58,105 nucleotides of DNA, from NCBI GenBank assembly GCA_018883185.1, contig VEQP01000018.1, forward strand, positions 1 to 58,105, written 5' to 3'. Each line of letters opens with the position of its first letter. Position 1 is the stretch's first letter. Source of the stretch: Nevskiaceae bacterium. GTDB taxonomy: Bacteria > Pseudomonadota > Gammaproteobacteria > Steroidobacterales > Steroidobacteraceae. This document shows, one piece after another, positions 15,414 to 24,387 of this stretch. The notes beneath the pieces were generated by a model that saw only the letters and a program-made list of their open reading frames with translations, was not told the DNA's origin and made no database searches. The position numbers and the translations under genes are program-made.

Positions 15414-15800
15414 TTAACCGTCGCGCGCATTGTCGCTGGTCGATGTGTCATCCACCAGCGCAATCTCACCATCAGGTGTTACGGTCACCTCGATGGGGCG
15501 CAGGCGTCTTCCGACGCAAGGCCCCGCCACGCACTGGCCCGAATCGGGTGCGAACAGCGCCCCGTGCGAGGCGCAGACGATCAACTCCCGCCCGGCGGTC
15601 AAAAAATGATGCGCTCGCAGATCGAGTGGATGCCCTGCATGCGGGCAAGTGTTTTCGTAGGCGCGTACACCGCCCTCGGGCACGACGACGACGAATCCAC
15701 GTCGGGGCCAGTCGCCATCGCCGATACGGAATCCATAACTGCCTGTCGCTTCGAGATCACGCAGCGTGCAGACGATGGTGCCCGTGCACCGACCGTTCAC
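15414..15800 (-). CDS. Rieske-type [2Fe-2S] ferredoxin
   Basis: 128 residues, a single Rieske domain. The ligand boxes are visible: CPHAGH (about residues 52-57) and CASHG (about 76-80), giving two Cys and two His for a [2Fe-2S] cluster. It is probably a soluble electron carrier or ferredoxin subunit of an oxygenase, but no oxygenase gene is close by. The GTG start overlaps the ampG stop by four bases (GTGA, 15797-15800), and marC follows. The partner is unknown. Confidence 0.9.
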   Translation of the reverse strand: MNGRCTGTIVCTLRDLEATGSYGFRIGDGDWPRRGFVVVVPEGGVRAYENTCPHAGHPLDLRAHHFLTAGRELIVCASHGALFAPDSGQCVAGPCVGRRLRPIEVTVTPDGEIALVDDTSTSDNARDG

Positions 15801-17098
15801 CCACGCGCCTCCGTCGCTGCAGGCTTGCCGGCGGTGCCGAGCGCCTCATCGACCACGCCTCGACGCCACATCAACGCGAACAGCAGAATGCCGGGTATCG
15901 CTGCAAGGGTGGTCAGCAGGTAGAAGTTCACGTAGCCCATTGCATCGATGAGACCCCCTGCTGTCGTCCCGGTCAGCAATCGCCCGACGACACTCGCCGC
16001 GGCGGAAATCAGCGCGTACTGCGTCGCCGTGAAGCGCAGATTGCACAGGGCCGAGAAGTACGCGACAAGCACGACACCACCGTAGCCGCTTGCGAAATTT
16101 TCGAAGCCGATCGCCGCCGCCATGCCGACGTTGCTGTGCCCCGCCGCCGCGAGCGCCGCAAAACTCAGATTCGACAGGCACATCAGCAACAGGGCCAGCA
16201 GCACCGAGTGCTTCAGACCTTGTCGTTCGTAGAGCACACCGCCGACGAAAATGCCTACGAGAAAAGCCCAAAAACCGAAAGCCACGTCGTACACGGCGAT
16301 CTCGTCGTTCGTGTAGCCCAGGTCGTTGAACAACAGGCGGAAGGTCAAGTTGGCCAGCGTGTCGCCGACCTTGTGCACGAGGATGAAGGCGAGCACGAGA
16401 CCGGCACCGGAGCGGCGCAAAAACTCTTGAAATGGCCCGGCGATCGACTGCCACAACTCCGCCATGCCCTTGCGCGGCACGCTCACCGTGCGCCGTGCAG
16501 GCTCGCCGAGCCATAGCGCTGTGAGCATGGCGGGGAGCGCGAATACCGCGCAGGTCATATAGGCGATCGACCAGCCGGAGCGGGCGGCCACCACGAGCGC
16601 CAACGCACCCGCGGCGGCTGAGCCGATGCGCCAACCGTACTGCGACATCCCCGCACCCACCCCGAGTTGATGCGGCTGCAGCGTCTCGATCCGATAGGCG
16701 TCGATGACAATGTCGTAGGTCGCACCGGCAATGCCGACCAGCACCGCGGCGATGATCGTGGCCTGCAGACTCGCCTGCGGATCGACAAGCGCCAGATTGA
16801 CGACCGCAGCGATGACCAGCAGTCCTGCAAACCACAGCCAAGAGACCCGCTGGCCATAACGTCCAATCAGCGGCAAACGCGCACTATCGACGATCCACGC
16901 CCAGAACACCTTGAGGTTGTAGACCAGAAAGGCGAGCGCGAAAGCGGTAATGGTCTTCTTGTCGATGCCGTCCTGCGCAAGACGCGTGGTCAGCGTGGCG
17001 CCGATCATGGCGTACGGGAATCCGGAGGACACACCGACGAAAAACGCCCCCAGCGCCTCGCGGGCAAAGTAAGGACGAACGGAGGAGAGCAGACTCAT
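15797..17098 (-). CDS. ampG: AmpG family muropeptide permease
   Basis: 433 residues, twelve predicted membrane helices. The start (FAREALGAFFVGVSSGFPYAMIGATLTTRLAQDGI) and the following KVFWAWIVDSARLPLIGRYGQRVSWL match AmpG, which imports GlcNAc-anhydroMurNAc muropeptides during cell-wall recycling. Other conserved parts are IDAYRIETLQPHQLGVGAGMSQYGWR and FASGYGGVVLVAYFSALCNLRFTATQYAL. It overlaps exoIII by four bases upstream and the Rieske gene by four downstream. Related acetyl-CoA or sugar MFS carriers are possible, but the match to AmpG is good. Confidence 0.92.
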   Translation of the reverse strand: MSLLSSVRPYFAREALGAFFVGVSSGFPYAMIGATLTTRLAQDGIDKKTITAFALAFLVYNLKVFWAWIVDSARLPLIGRYGQRVSWLWFAGLLVIAAVVNLALVDPQASLQATIIAAVLVGIAGATYDIVIDAYRIETLQPHQLGVGAGMSQYGWRIGSAAAGALALVVAARSGWSIAYMTCAVFALPAMLTALWLGEPARRTVSVPRKGMAELWQSIAGPFQEFLRRSGAGLVLAFILVHKVGDTLANLTFRLLFNDLGYTNDEIAVYDVAFGFWAFLVGIFVGGVLYERQGLKHSVLLALLLMCLSNLSFAALAAAGHSNVGMAAAIGFENFASGYGGVVLVAYFSALCNLRFTATQYALISAAASVVGRLLTGTTAGGLIDAMGYVNFYLLTTLAAIPGILLFALMWRRGVVDEALGTAGKPAATEARG

Positions 17099-17862
17099 AG
17101 CGAATAGTCGATGGTCAGCGGCGCGTGATCCGAGAAACGACTGCTCTTATGGATAGACACCGCGCGTGCCGCGCCCGCCAGACCGCGACTGACGATCTGG
17201 TAGTCGATGCGCCAACCCACATTTTTGGCCCAGGCCTGGCCACGGTTCGACCACCACGTGTATTGATCGGGCTCCGGTGCCACCTCGCGGAAGGCATCGA
17301 CGTAACCCGCCTCACCGAGCAACTCGTCCATCCAGGCGCGCTCCTCGGGCAAAAACCCCGAGTTTTTCCGGTTGGACTTCCAGTTGCGCAGGTCGATTTC
17401 TTTGTGTGCGATGTTCCAGTCGCCGCAGAGAATGTATTCGCTGCGACGCTGCCGAAGCTTGCGCAAATGCGGCATGAAAGCCTCGAGAAAACGGAACTTG
17501 GAGGCTTGCCGCTCCGGCCCCGACGAACCCGAAGGAAGATAGAGCGACACGACCGCCAGCGCGCCGAAGCGGGCCTCGAGATAACGCCCCTCGCGGTCGA
17601 ACTCCGGCACACCGAAGCCGCGGATCACCGAATCGGGCTCGCGCCGGCTGTACAGCGCAACACCCGAGTACCCCGGCCGCTCGGCGTCGAAGAAGTACCG
17701 GTGGAAGCCGGGCAACTCGACGTCATGCCCCGCTAGTTGCCCCTCCTGGGCCTTGGTCTCCTGCAGACAGACCACATCCGCACCCTGGTCACGCAACCAC
17801 GCGAACGCACCCTTGCTGGCGGCGGAGCGGATGCCATTTGCATTCAGGGTGATGACGCGCAC
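17095..17862 (-). CDS. Exodeoxyribonuclease III / AP endonuclease (first copy)
   Basis: 255 residues. Mg2+-dependent endonuclease/exonuclease/phosphatase fold that cuts at abasic sites and trims 3' ends. Active-site blocks: LNANGIRSA near the start, [31 protein letters not shown] and the C-terminal [10 protein letters not shown] with the catalytic His. The start is a GTG at 17862 without a ribosome binding site; TATCAT on the minus strand ends six bases upstream. It heads exoIII-ampG-Rieske-marC. A second exoIII gene at 42283 is of a slightly different type. Confidence 0.94.
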   Translation of the reverse strand: MRVITLNANGIRSAASKGAFAWLRDQGADVVCLQETKAQEGQLAGHDVELPGFHRYFFDAERPGYSGVALYSRREPDSVIRGFGVPEFDREGRYLEARFGALAVVSLYLPSGSSGPERQASKFRFLEAFMPHLRKLRQRRSEYILCGDWNIAHKEIDLRNWKSNRKNSGFLPEERAWMDELLGEAGYVDAFREVAPEPDQYTWWSNRGQAWAKNVGWRIDYQIVSRGLAGAARAVSIHKSSRFSDHAPLTIDYSL

Positions 17863-17867
17863 CGCGA

Positions 17868-17874
17868 TATGATA
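17868..17874. promoter_or_regulatory. Overlapping divergent -10 elements for pyrE and exoIII
   Basis: TATGAT (17868-17873, plus) ends six bases before the pyrE ATG, and TATCAT (17869-17874, minus) ends six bases before the exoIII GTG. The two hexamers share five base pairs, and the start codons are only 17 bases apart. Both messages would be leaderless and the two promoters could not be opened at once. Confidence 0.55.
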
Positions 17875-17879
17875 GCCCC

Positions 17880-18548
17880 ATGCAACCGCATCAACGCAGA
17901 TTCGTCGACCTTGCCCTCGCGCGCTCGGCCTTGCGCTTCGGCCGCTTTACCCTGAAGTCGGGGCGCGAGAGTCCCTACTTCTTCAACGCGGGCCTCTTTA
18001 ACGATGGGGCATCGCTCGCCACGCTCGGCCAATGCTATGCCGCAGCGCTAGCGCGCGCCGAGCTGCCGTTCGACATGCTGTTCGGACCCGCCTACAAAGG
18101 CATCCCTCTGGTCGCCGCTACGGCGATCGCGCTGGCCGAGCAACAGGGGCGCAACGTGCCTTGGGCCTTCAACCGCAAGGAAGCCAAGGAGCACGGCGAG
18201 GGCGGGCAAACCGTTGGCACGCCGCTCTCGGGCAAGGTGGTGATCGTCGATGACGTCATCACCGCAGGGACGGCGATCCGTGAATCGGTCGAACTCATCC
18301 GTCGCGCCGGCGCCGAACCTGTCGGCGTGCTGCTCGCCGTCGATCGTCAGGAGCGTGGCCAAGGCGAGCGATCGGCGGTGCAAGAGGTCGAAACGGAGTT
18401 CGGCCTGCGCTGCGTCAGCCTCCTGACGCTCACCGATCTCATCGACATCCTCGCCGATCCGAACTCGGCGCGTCCCGCGCTACCTGCCGAGCAACTCGAA
18501 GCGCTGCGCGAGTATCGCGCCCGCTATGGCATCCACTCGATACGGTGA
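17880..18548 (+). CDS. pyrE: Orotate phosphoribosyltransferase
   Basis: 222 residues. Joins orotate to PRPP to give OMP in pyrimidine synthesis. Clear marks: [16 protein letters not shown] near residue 25, [25 protein letters not shown], and the PRPP-binding loop [17 protein letters not shown] (about residues 120-136). Length is normal. No Shine-Dalgarno sequence; the TATGAT hexamer ends six bases before the ATG. The next gene, gabD, starts at or just after the pyrE stop, so pyrE heads a long co-directional string. Confidence 0.97.
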   Translation: MQPHQRRFVDLALARSALRFGRFTLKSGRESPYFFNAGLFNDGASLATLGQCYAAALARAELPFDMLFGPAYKGIPLVAATAIALAEQQGRNVPWAFNRKEAKEHGEGGQTVGTPLSGKVVIVDDVITAGTAIRESVELIRRAGAEPVGVLLAVDRQERGQGERSAVQEVETEFGLRCVSLLTLTDLIDILADPNSARPALPAEQLEALREYRARYGIHSIR

Positions 18549-18553
18549 TCACG

Positions 18554-20011
18554 ATGCAACTCAAGGATCCCTCACTGCTGCGTCAGCACGGCTTCATTCA
18601 TGGCGAATGGCGCTCGGCCCAGAGCGGCGCGACGGTCACCATCCGCAACCCGGCCAACGGCACGGCGGTCGGCGAAGTTCCGGTCATGGGTGCGGCGGAA
18701 ACGCGCGAGGCGATCGACGCGGCGACCCACGCCATGCCCGCTTGGGCGAAGCGCACGGCGAAGGAACGTGCCGCCATCCTGCGCCGGTTCGCTGAATTGA
18801 TGCTCGCCAATGCCGACGATCTCGCCATCATCATGACGAGCGAGCAGGGCAAGCCGCTGGCCGAAGCGAAGGGTGAAGTGGCTTACGCCGCTTCGTTCCT
18901 CGAATGGTTCGCCGAAGAGGGCAAACGCGTCTACGGCGATGTCATCCCGACATTTCGCGCCGATGCCCGCCTGCTCGTATTGCGTCAGCCCGTCGGTGTT
19001 GCCGCGGCCATCACGCCATGGAATTTTCCCGCCGCAATGATCACGCGTAAGCTGGGTCCGGCGCTGGCTGCCGGCTGCAGTTTCGTCTGCAAGCCGGCAC
19101 CGCAGACACCATTCTCGGCGCTGGCGCTCGCAGAACTCGGCAGCCGCGCGGGTCTGCCGCCCGGCGTGTTCAACGTCGTTACCGGCGATGCCGAGCAGAT
19201 CGGCGGTGAGCTCACAGCCAATCCGCAGGTGCGCAAGTTGAGCTTCACGGGCTCGACCGCCGTCGGCAAGAAACTCATTGCCGCCTGCGCAGGTACCGTG
19301 AAAAAAGTCTCGATGGAACTCGGCGGCAATGCGCCGTTCATCGTCTTCGATGACGCCGATCTCGATGCGGCCGTGCAGGGACTGATGGCGAGCAAGTACC
19401 GCAATACAGGTCAGACCTGCGTCTGCGCCAATCGCGTGTACGTGCAAGAAGGTGTTTACGAAGCGTTCGCCGCCAAGCTCGCCATCGCCGTCGCAGGATT
19501 GCGGGTCGGTGATGGTCTTGCCGGCCCCACTGATCAAGGTCCCTTGATTGACCAGCGCGCACTCGCCAAGGTGCAGGCGCACATCGCCGATGCCGTGGCT
19601 CAAGGCGCGCGCATCGCCACCGGTGGCAAGCCACACGCGCTCGGCGGCACGTTCTTCGAACCTACCATCCTGCTCGATGTCACCCCCAGCATGCGCGTCT
19701 CTCGCGAGGAGACCTTCGGACCGGTGGCACCGCTGTTTCGCTTTCAGAGCGAGGCGGACGCGATCCGGCTCGCCAACGACACGGAGTTCGGTCTCGCGGC
19801 CTATTTCTTCACCCGCGATCTGGCACGCAGTTGGCGCGTGCAAGAAGCGCTCGAGTACGGTCTCGTCGGCGTCAACACGGGTCTGATCTCGACTGAGGTC
19901 GCACCGTTCGGTGGCATGAAGGAATCCGGACTCGGCCGCGAAGGTTCGCGCTACGGCATCGACGAATACACGGAGATGAAATACGTCTGCGTGGGCGGCT
20001 TAACCGGGTGA
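18554..20011 (+). CDS. gabD: NADP-dependent succinate-semialdehyde dehydrogenase
   Basis: 485 residues. Oxidises succinate semialdehyde to succinate, the last step of GABA breakdown. The N terminus QLKDPSLLRQHGFIHGEW aligns with GabD of E. coli, and the fold shows ITPWNFPAAMITRK, FTGSTAVGKKL, the general base in MELGGNAPF and the catalytic Cys in NTGQTCVCANRVYV. C-terminal EVAPFGGMKESGLGREGS is typical. An alternative GTG at 18545 would overlap the pyrE stop as GTGA; the ATG at 18554 fits the family better. No gabT is near; the MFS gene overlaps its stop by four bases. Confidence 0.94.
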   Translation: MQLKDPSLLRQHGFIHGEWRSAQSGATVTIRNPANGTAVGEVPVMGAAETREAIDAATHAMPAWAKRTAKERAAILRRFAELMLANADDLAIIMTSEQGKPLAEAKGEVAYAASFLEWFAEEGKRVYGDVIPTFRADARLLVLRQPVGVAAAITPWNFPAAMITRKLGPALAAGCSFVCKPAPQTPFSALALAELGSRAGLPPGVFNVVTGDAEQIGGELTANPQVRKLSFTGSTAVGKKLIAACAGTVKKVSMELGGNAPFIVFDDADLDAAVQGLMASKYRNTGQTCVCANRVYVQEGVYEAFAAKLAIAVAGLRVGDGLAGPTDQGPLIDQRALAKVQAHIADAVAQGARIATGGKPHALGGTFFEPTILLDVTPSMRVSREETFGPVAPLFRFQSEADAIRLANDTEFGLAAYFFTRDLARSWRVQEALEYGLVGVNTGLISTEVAPFGGMKESGLGREGSRYGIDEYTEMKYVCVGGLTG

Positions 20012-21222
20012 CCGATACGACCCCAGAACCGAAGCGGGTCGGCCTGCTGCTGCTGCTGGCCGCCTGCAGCGCGATCGGACCGGTCTCGACGTTGATGCTG
20101 ATTCCGGCGTTGCCGATCATTCGCGACGAGTTCGGCGCGACGATGGTCGCCACGCAGCCGATCATCAGCGTCTTCCTGCTCACGTTCGCCATCGGCATCC
20201 CGCTCGCCGGACCCTTGTCTGACCGCTACGGCAGGCGGCCGCTGCTGCTCGGCGGGCTCGCCGTGTTCATCGTGGGTTCACTGCTCGCCGCCGTAGCACC
20301 GACCATCGAGATTCTGGTCATCGCACGCGCCATCCAAGCGATTGGTTGCGCCGCAAACGCCACCGTGGCGCGGGCCATTCTGGGCGATCTGTATCAGGAC
20401 TGGCGATTGTCGCGGGCGTTGGCACAACTGACGCTCGGCATGATGATCGGCACGTCGGTGTCGCCGTGGCTGGGAGGTCTCATCACCGAATCCATGGGCT
20501 GGCATGCACCGTTCGTGCTGCTGCTCGTGCTCTCGACGATCACCGCTGTCGCGGCCGCCCGTAGCCTGCCGGAAACTCGTGCGAAGAGCGCAGGCGACGG
20601 ACAGTTCCGCGAACTTGGCGTCGCCTCGCTGAATCTCGTGCGCAACCGCGCCTTCCTCGGCTGCGTCATCGATGCGGGCGTGATGTACGCGCTGTATCTG
20701 GGCTTTATCTCCACGGCACCGTACATCGTCAAGGAAATGACCGGGCAACCGGCGACCACTTTCGGTCTGTACGTACTGTTCCTGTCGTCGGGGTACTTTC
20801 TCGGCAATTTATACGTGTCGCGACTGCGCGGCCACGCGGCACTCGACCGAGTCGCGCGCTTCGGCACGCTGCTGCAGGCGGTCACAGCCTGCGCCGCACT
20901 CGCGTTCGTGCTGCTCGGCTTCACGGCGCCGATTTGGTGGTTCTTGCCGATGCTGCCGCTGGCGTTTGCGCAAGGCCTTGCCCTACCGCATGTCACCGCG
21001 ACCGCCGTACGCCTCGCTCCGGGCTATGCCGGTGTGGCCTCAGGCCTCATCGGCTTTTCTCAGCAGGCGTTCGCTGCACTCACGGTACAGGCCATGGGCG
21101 TCGTGCCCATCGACACGCCGGTGCCGATGCTTGCCATCTGTGCGGCGCTGTCGCTCGTGTCGGTCGCGGCGGTGCTGCTGCTCGATCGGTTCATGCGCAC
21201 ACATCCCGCAGAGGGCGCATGA
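20008..21222 (+). CDS. Bcr/CflA family MFS drug-efflux transporter
   Basis: 404 residues, twelve membrane helices. The signature of the DHA1 (Bcr/CflA) group is seen: STLMLIPALPIIRDEFGA in helix 1, GPLSDRYGRRPLLLGG between helices 2 and 3, and the antiporter motif region AIQAIGCAANATVARAILGDLY. Such pumps exchange protons for drugs such as bicyclomycin or chloramphenicol, or for cysteine or sugars; the substrate here is unknown. It starts with GTG, overlapping the gabD stop as GTGA (20008-20011), and its own stop overlaps the next ATG (21219-21222). Confidence 0.92.
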   Translation: MTDTTPEPKRVGLLLLLAACSAIGPVSTLMLIPALPIIRDEFGATMVATQPIISVFLLTFAIGIPLAGPLSDRYGRRPLLLGGLAVFIVGSLLAAVAPTIEILVIARAIQAIGCAANATVARAILGDLYQDWRLSRALAQLTLGMMIGTSVSPWLGGLITESMGWHAPFVLLLVLSTITAVAAARSLPETRAKSAGDGQFRELGVASLNLVRNRAFLGCVIDAGVMYALYLGFISTAPYIVKEMTGQPATTFGLYVLFLSSGYFLGNLYVSRLRGHAALDRVARFGTLLQAVTACAALAFVLLGFTAPIWWFLPMLPLAFAQGLALPHVTATAVRLAPGYAGVASGLIGFSQQAFAALTVQAMGVVPIDTPVPMLAICAALSLVSVAAVLLLDRFMRTHPAEGA

Positions 21223-22241
21223 AACTCGGTTTGAATCTCGGCTACTGGGGCAGCAAGCCGGTCGACCGTTTCATCGAATTGGCGCAGATCGCCGAGCGCC
21301 TCGGTTTCGACATCGTGTGCACGGCGGAGGCCTATGGCTCCGATGTGTTCACCCCGCTCGCGGCCATCGCCACGCACACCTCACGCATCCGCCTCGGCAC
21401 CGCGATCATGCAGATCTCGGCGCGCACGCCGGCCTGCGCCGCCATGACCGCCTTGACGCTCGATCATCTAAGCCATGGTCGGCTCAGTCTCGGCATCGGT
21501 GTGTCGGGCCCGCAAGTAGTCGAGGGTTGGTACGGACAGCCGTTCAAGAAGCCCTTGGAGCGGACCCGCGAGTGGCTGGCGATTTTTCGTCAAATCATCG
21601 CTCGCGAACAGCCGGTGAGTTTCGATGGCGCGCAGTATCAACTGCCCTATCGGGGCGAGGGTTCGACTCTACAAGGCAAGCCACTGATGAGCATCACGCA
21701 CCCGCTGCGCAAGCATGTGCCCGTGCTGCTTGGAGCGGAGGGCCCCAAGAACGTCGCCCTCGCCGTCGCCGCCTGCGACGGCTGGTTTCCGTTCCTGATC
21801 CCCCCCGATCGATTCGACATCTACGGCGATACGATCAATCAGCGACGCGCGGGGTTCGAGATCGTACAGTCTGTGTCGTTCTCGCTGCATACCGATCCGA
21901 CACTCGCCCTGTTGCCGATCAAAAAAATGCTCGCGCTCTATGTCGGCGGTATGGGCTCCAAAGAAGATAATTTCCACAAACGGGTGATTGAGCGAGCAGG
22001 TTATGCCGAAGTCGCTCAGCAGATTCAGGATCTGTGGCTATCGGGTCGACAGAAGGAAGCGGTGCTCGCCGTACCCGACGAGTTGGCCGATGCCTTGTCG
22101 GTAACCGGCAGCCGTGACAACCTGCGGCAACGGCTCGCGGCTTGGAAGCGCTCGCCCGTGACGACGTTGATGATCGGCGTCGGCGATTCATTCGATCAAA
22201 CCGTACAACACATGGAAGTGCTCGCCACGGAGGCTGCGTGA
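21219..22241 (+). CDS. LLM class flavin-dependent oxidoreductase
   Basis: 340 residues, luciferase-like monooxygenase barrel. Family marks: LGLNLGYWG at the start, VDRFIELAQIAERLGFDIVCTAE, HTSRIRLGTAIMQISARTPACAAMTALTLDHLSHGRLSLGIGVSGPQVVEGWYG and the substrate lid PYRGEGSTL. Annotated relatives are often called F420-dependent, but no F420 gene is present and FMN is more plausible. Substrate unknown. The ATG at 21219 overlaps the MFS stop (ATGA); a longer upstream open frame runs inside the MFS gene and is rejected. The oligopeptidase gene follows after four bases. Confidence 0.92.
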   Translation: MKLGLNLGYWGSKPVDRFIELAQIAERLGFDIVCTAEAYGSDVFTPLAAIATHTSRIRLGTAIMQISARTPACAAMTALTLDHLSHGRLSLGIGVSGPQVVEGWYGQPFKKPLERTREWLAIFRQIIAREQPVSFDGAQYQLPYRGEGSTLQGKPLMSITHPLRKHVPVLLGAEGPKNVALAVAACDGWFPFLIPPDRFDIYGDTINQRRAGFEIVQSVSFSLHTDPTLALLPIKKMLALYVGGMGSKEDNFHKRVIERAGYAEVAQQIQDLWLSGRQKEAVLAVPDELADALSVTGSRDNLRQRLAAWKRSPVTTLMIGVGDSFDQTVQHMEVLATEAA

Positions 22242-22245
22242 AGTC

Positions 22246-24387
22246 ATGTCCAAAATCCCATCGCTGCTACTTGCGGTCTGCCTCGTGATCACCACGCCCA
22301 CAACCGAGGTCGCCGCCGCCACGGCCGCTATCCCCGCCGCACCACGCGCCGAGCAACGCCCGTTCACGGTGATCTCACCCTTTGGCAAACGCGAGGACCC
22401 CTGGTACTGGCTGCGCGATGACAAACGCACCGACAAAGACATGCTGGCCTACCTCGAGGCAGAGAACGCGTACACGGCCGCTGTCATGGCACCGCAACGA
22501 GCGGCGCAGGAAAAGCTCTACAACGAAATCATCGGCCGTCTCAAACAGGACGACTCGAGCGTCCCGCAACGCAAAAACGGCTACTGGTACTACTCGCGCT
22601 ACGAGACCGGCAAGCAGTACCCCATCTACGCGCGCCGCAAGGGTTCGATGGATGCCGCGGAGGAAGTCATCGTCGATGGCAACGCAAGCTCCGTCGGCCA
22701 CGCGTTCTACCAGATCGCCAACACCGAAGTGAGCCCAGACAGCCGCTGGATCGCGATCGCCGAAGACACCGTTGGCCGCCGTCAGTACAGCATCCGCATC
22801 AAGGACATGCAGAGCGGACAATACCTGCCGGCGACGATCACCAACGCCGAGGCCAGCCTCGCGTGGGGCAACGACAACGCCACGCTCTTCTACATTCGCA
22901 AGGATCCGCAGACGCTCCTGGGCAATCAGGTGTATCGCCATCAGCGTGGTACCGCCACAGATGCCGACCGCCTCGTCTACACCCAGGAAGACGAGAGCTT
23001 CTACATGGGGCTAGGCAAGTCGAAGTCCGATCGGTTCATTTACATCGTCTCGCAGAGCACCGTGTCGAGCGAATATCGCTACGCCGACGCCAACGACCCG
23101 CAGTTCGCGTTCAAGGTGGCGCTGCCCCGCGAGCGTGATCACGAGTACCAACTCGAGGATCTCGGCGATCGATTCATCATCCGCAGCAACTGGAAGGCGC
23201 AAAACTTCCGCATCGTCGAAGCGCCGATTGCCACCGTGCAGGATCGCAGCAGCTGGAAAGACGTGATCGCCCATCGCAACGATGCATTCATCGACAGTTT
23301 CGAAACCTTCGACGGTTTTCTCGCCGTGTCAGAGCGTTCCGGAGGGCTGCAAAAACTACGCGTTCGCAGTTGGGATGGCGTTCGTAACTTCCTGATGGAC
23401 GCCGCCGACGCGGCTTACACCATGGCGATCGGCAACAACACTGAACAGCAGAGCCATCTGCTGCGTTACGTCTACACCTCACCGACGACACCATCGACCA
23501 CATACGACTACGACATGCGCACCGGTCAGCGCACGCTGCTCAAACAAGAGCCCGTGCTCGGCACCTTCGACAGCCGCAATTACGCCGCAGAGTTTCGTTT
23601 CGTGACGGCTCGTGACGGCGCGCGAGTCCCCGTGACGCTCTTCTACCGCAAGGGTACGCCGCTCGACGGAACGGCCCCCTTGTACCAGTACGCCTACGGG
23701 TCCTATGGCTACTCCACCGACCCGACTTTCCGCACCACGGTGCTCTCGCTCGTAGATCGTGGCTTCGTGTATGCGATCGCGCATATTCGCGGCGGACAGG
23801 AGATGGGCCGACAGTGGTACGAGCAAGGTCGCCTGCAGAACAAGATGAACTCGTTCAACGATTTCATCGATGTCACTCGCTATCTCGTCAAGGAAAAGGT
23901 CGCGGATCCGGCCCGTGTGTTCGCCATGGGTGGCAGCGCTGGTGGATTGTTGATGGGCGGGGTCGTCAATATGGCCCCCGAGCTCTACAAGGGAGTAGTG
24001 GCCCACGTGCCTTTCGTCGACGTCATGACGACGATGCTCGATGAGAGCATTCCGCTGACCACAAATGAGTTCGACGAGTGGGGCAATCCCGCTTCGAACA
24101 AGGCGACCCACGACTACATGCTGGCGTACTCGCCATACGATCAACTCAAGGCACAGCGCTACCCGGCAATGCTGGTGACGAGCGGCCTGTGGGATAGTCA
24201 GGTGCAGTACTGGGAGCCGACCAAGTGGGTTGCACGGCTGCGCACGATCAAAACGGATGACAACCCCTTGCTGCTGCGCACCAACATGGAAGCGGGTCAT
24301 GGCGGCAAGTCCGGGCGCTACGAACGCTACCAGGAAGTGGCCGAGGAATACGCATTCATTCTTTGGCAGGCTGGCATTCAGCCGTGA
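22246..24387 (+). CDS. Oligopeptidase B-like S9 peptidase with signal peptide
   Basis: 713 residues. The blocks DPWYWLRDD, MLAYLEAEN, the seven-bladed propeller region and YAYGSYGYSTDPTFRTTVLSLVDRG match oligopeptidase B, which cleaves short peptides after Lys or Arg. The triad is Ser564 in GGSAGG, Asp650 in LWDSQV and His685 in EAGHGGKSGR. Unlike the cytoplasmic E. coli PtrB it has a Sec-type leader (SKIPSLLLAVCLVITTPTTEVAAA, cleavage near 25), so it should be periplasmic. It lies four bases after the LLM gene and overlaps the VOC gene as GTGA. Confidence 0.92.
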   Translation: MSKIPSLLLAVCLVITTPTTEVAAATAAIPAAPRAEQRPFTVISPFGKREDPWYWLRDDKRTDKDMLAYLEAENAYTAAVMAPQRAAQEKLYNEIIGRLKQDDSSVPQRKNGYWYYSRYETGKQYPIYARRKGSMDAAEEVIVDGNASSVGHAFYQIANTEVSPDSRWIAIAEDTVGRRQYSIRIKDMQSGQYLPATITNAEASLAWGNDNATLFYIRKDPQTLLGNQVYRHQRGTATDADRLVYTQEDESFYMGLGKSKSDRFIYIVSQSTVSSEYRYADANDPQFAFKVALPRERDHEYQLEDLGDRFIIRSNWKAQNFRIVEAPIATVQDRSSWKDVIAHRNDAFIDSFETFDGFLAVSERSGGLQKLRVRSWDGVRNFLMDAADAAYTMAIGNNTEQQSHLLRYVYTSPTTPSTTYDYDMRTGQRTLLKQEPVLGTFDSRNYAAEFRFVTARDGARVPVTLFYRKGTPLDGTAPLYQYAYGSYGYSTDPTFRTTVLSLVDRGFVYAIAHIRGGQEMGRQWYEQGRLQNKMNSFNDFIDVTRYLVKEKVADPARVFAMGGSAGGLLMGGVVNMAPELYKGVVAHVPFVDVMTTMLDESIPLTTNEFDEWGNPASNKATHDYMLAYSPYDQLKAQRYPAMLVTSGLWDSQVQYWEPTKWVARLRTIKTDDNPLLLRTNMEAGHGGKSGRYERYQEVAEEYAFILWQAGIQP

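Noticed and set aside
18572..19843. 423-codon frame antisense to gabD
   Set aside because: Long open frame caused by GC bias; no recognisable protein.
20934..21218. LLM oxidoreductase extended upstream by 95 residues
   Set aside because: The extension lies inside the MFS gene in another frame and is Arg/Cys-rich nonsense; the family begins at the ATG at 21219.
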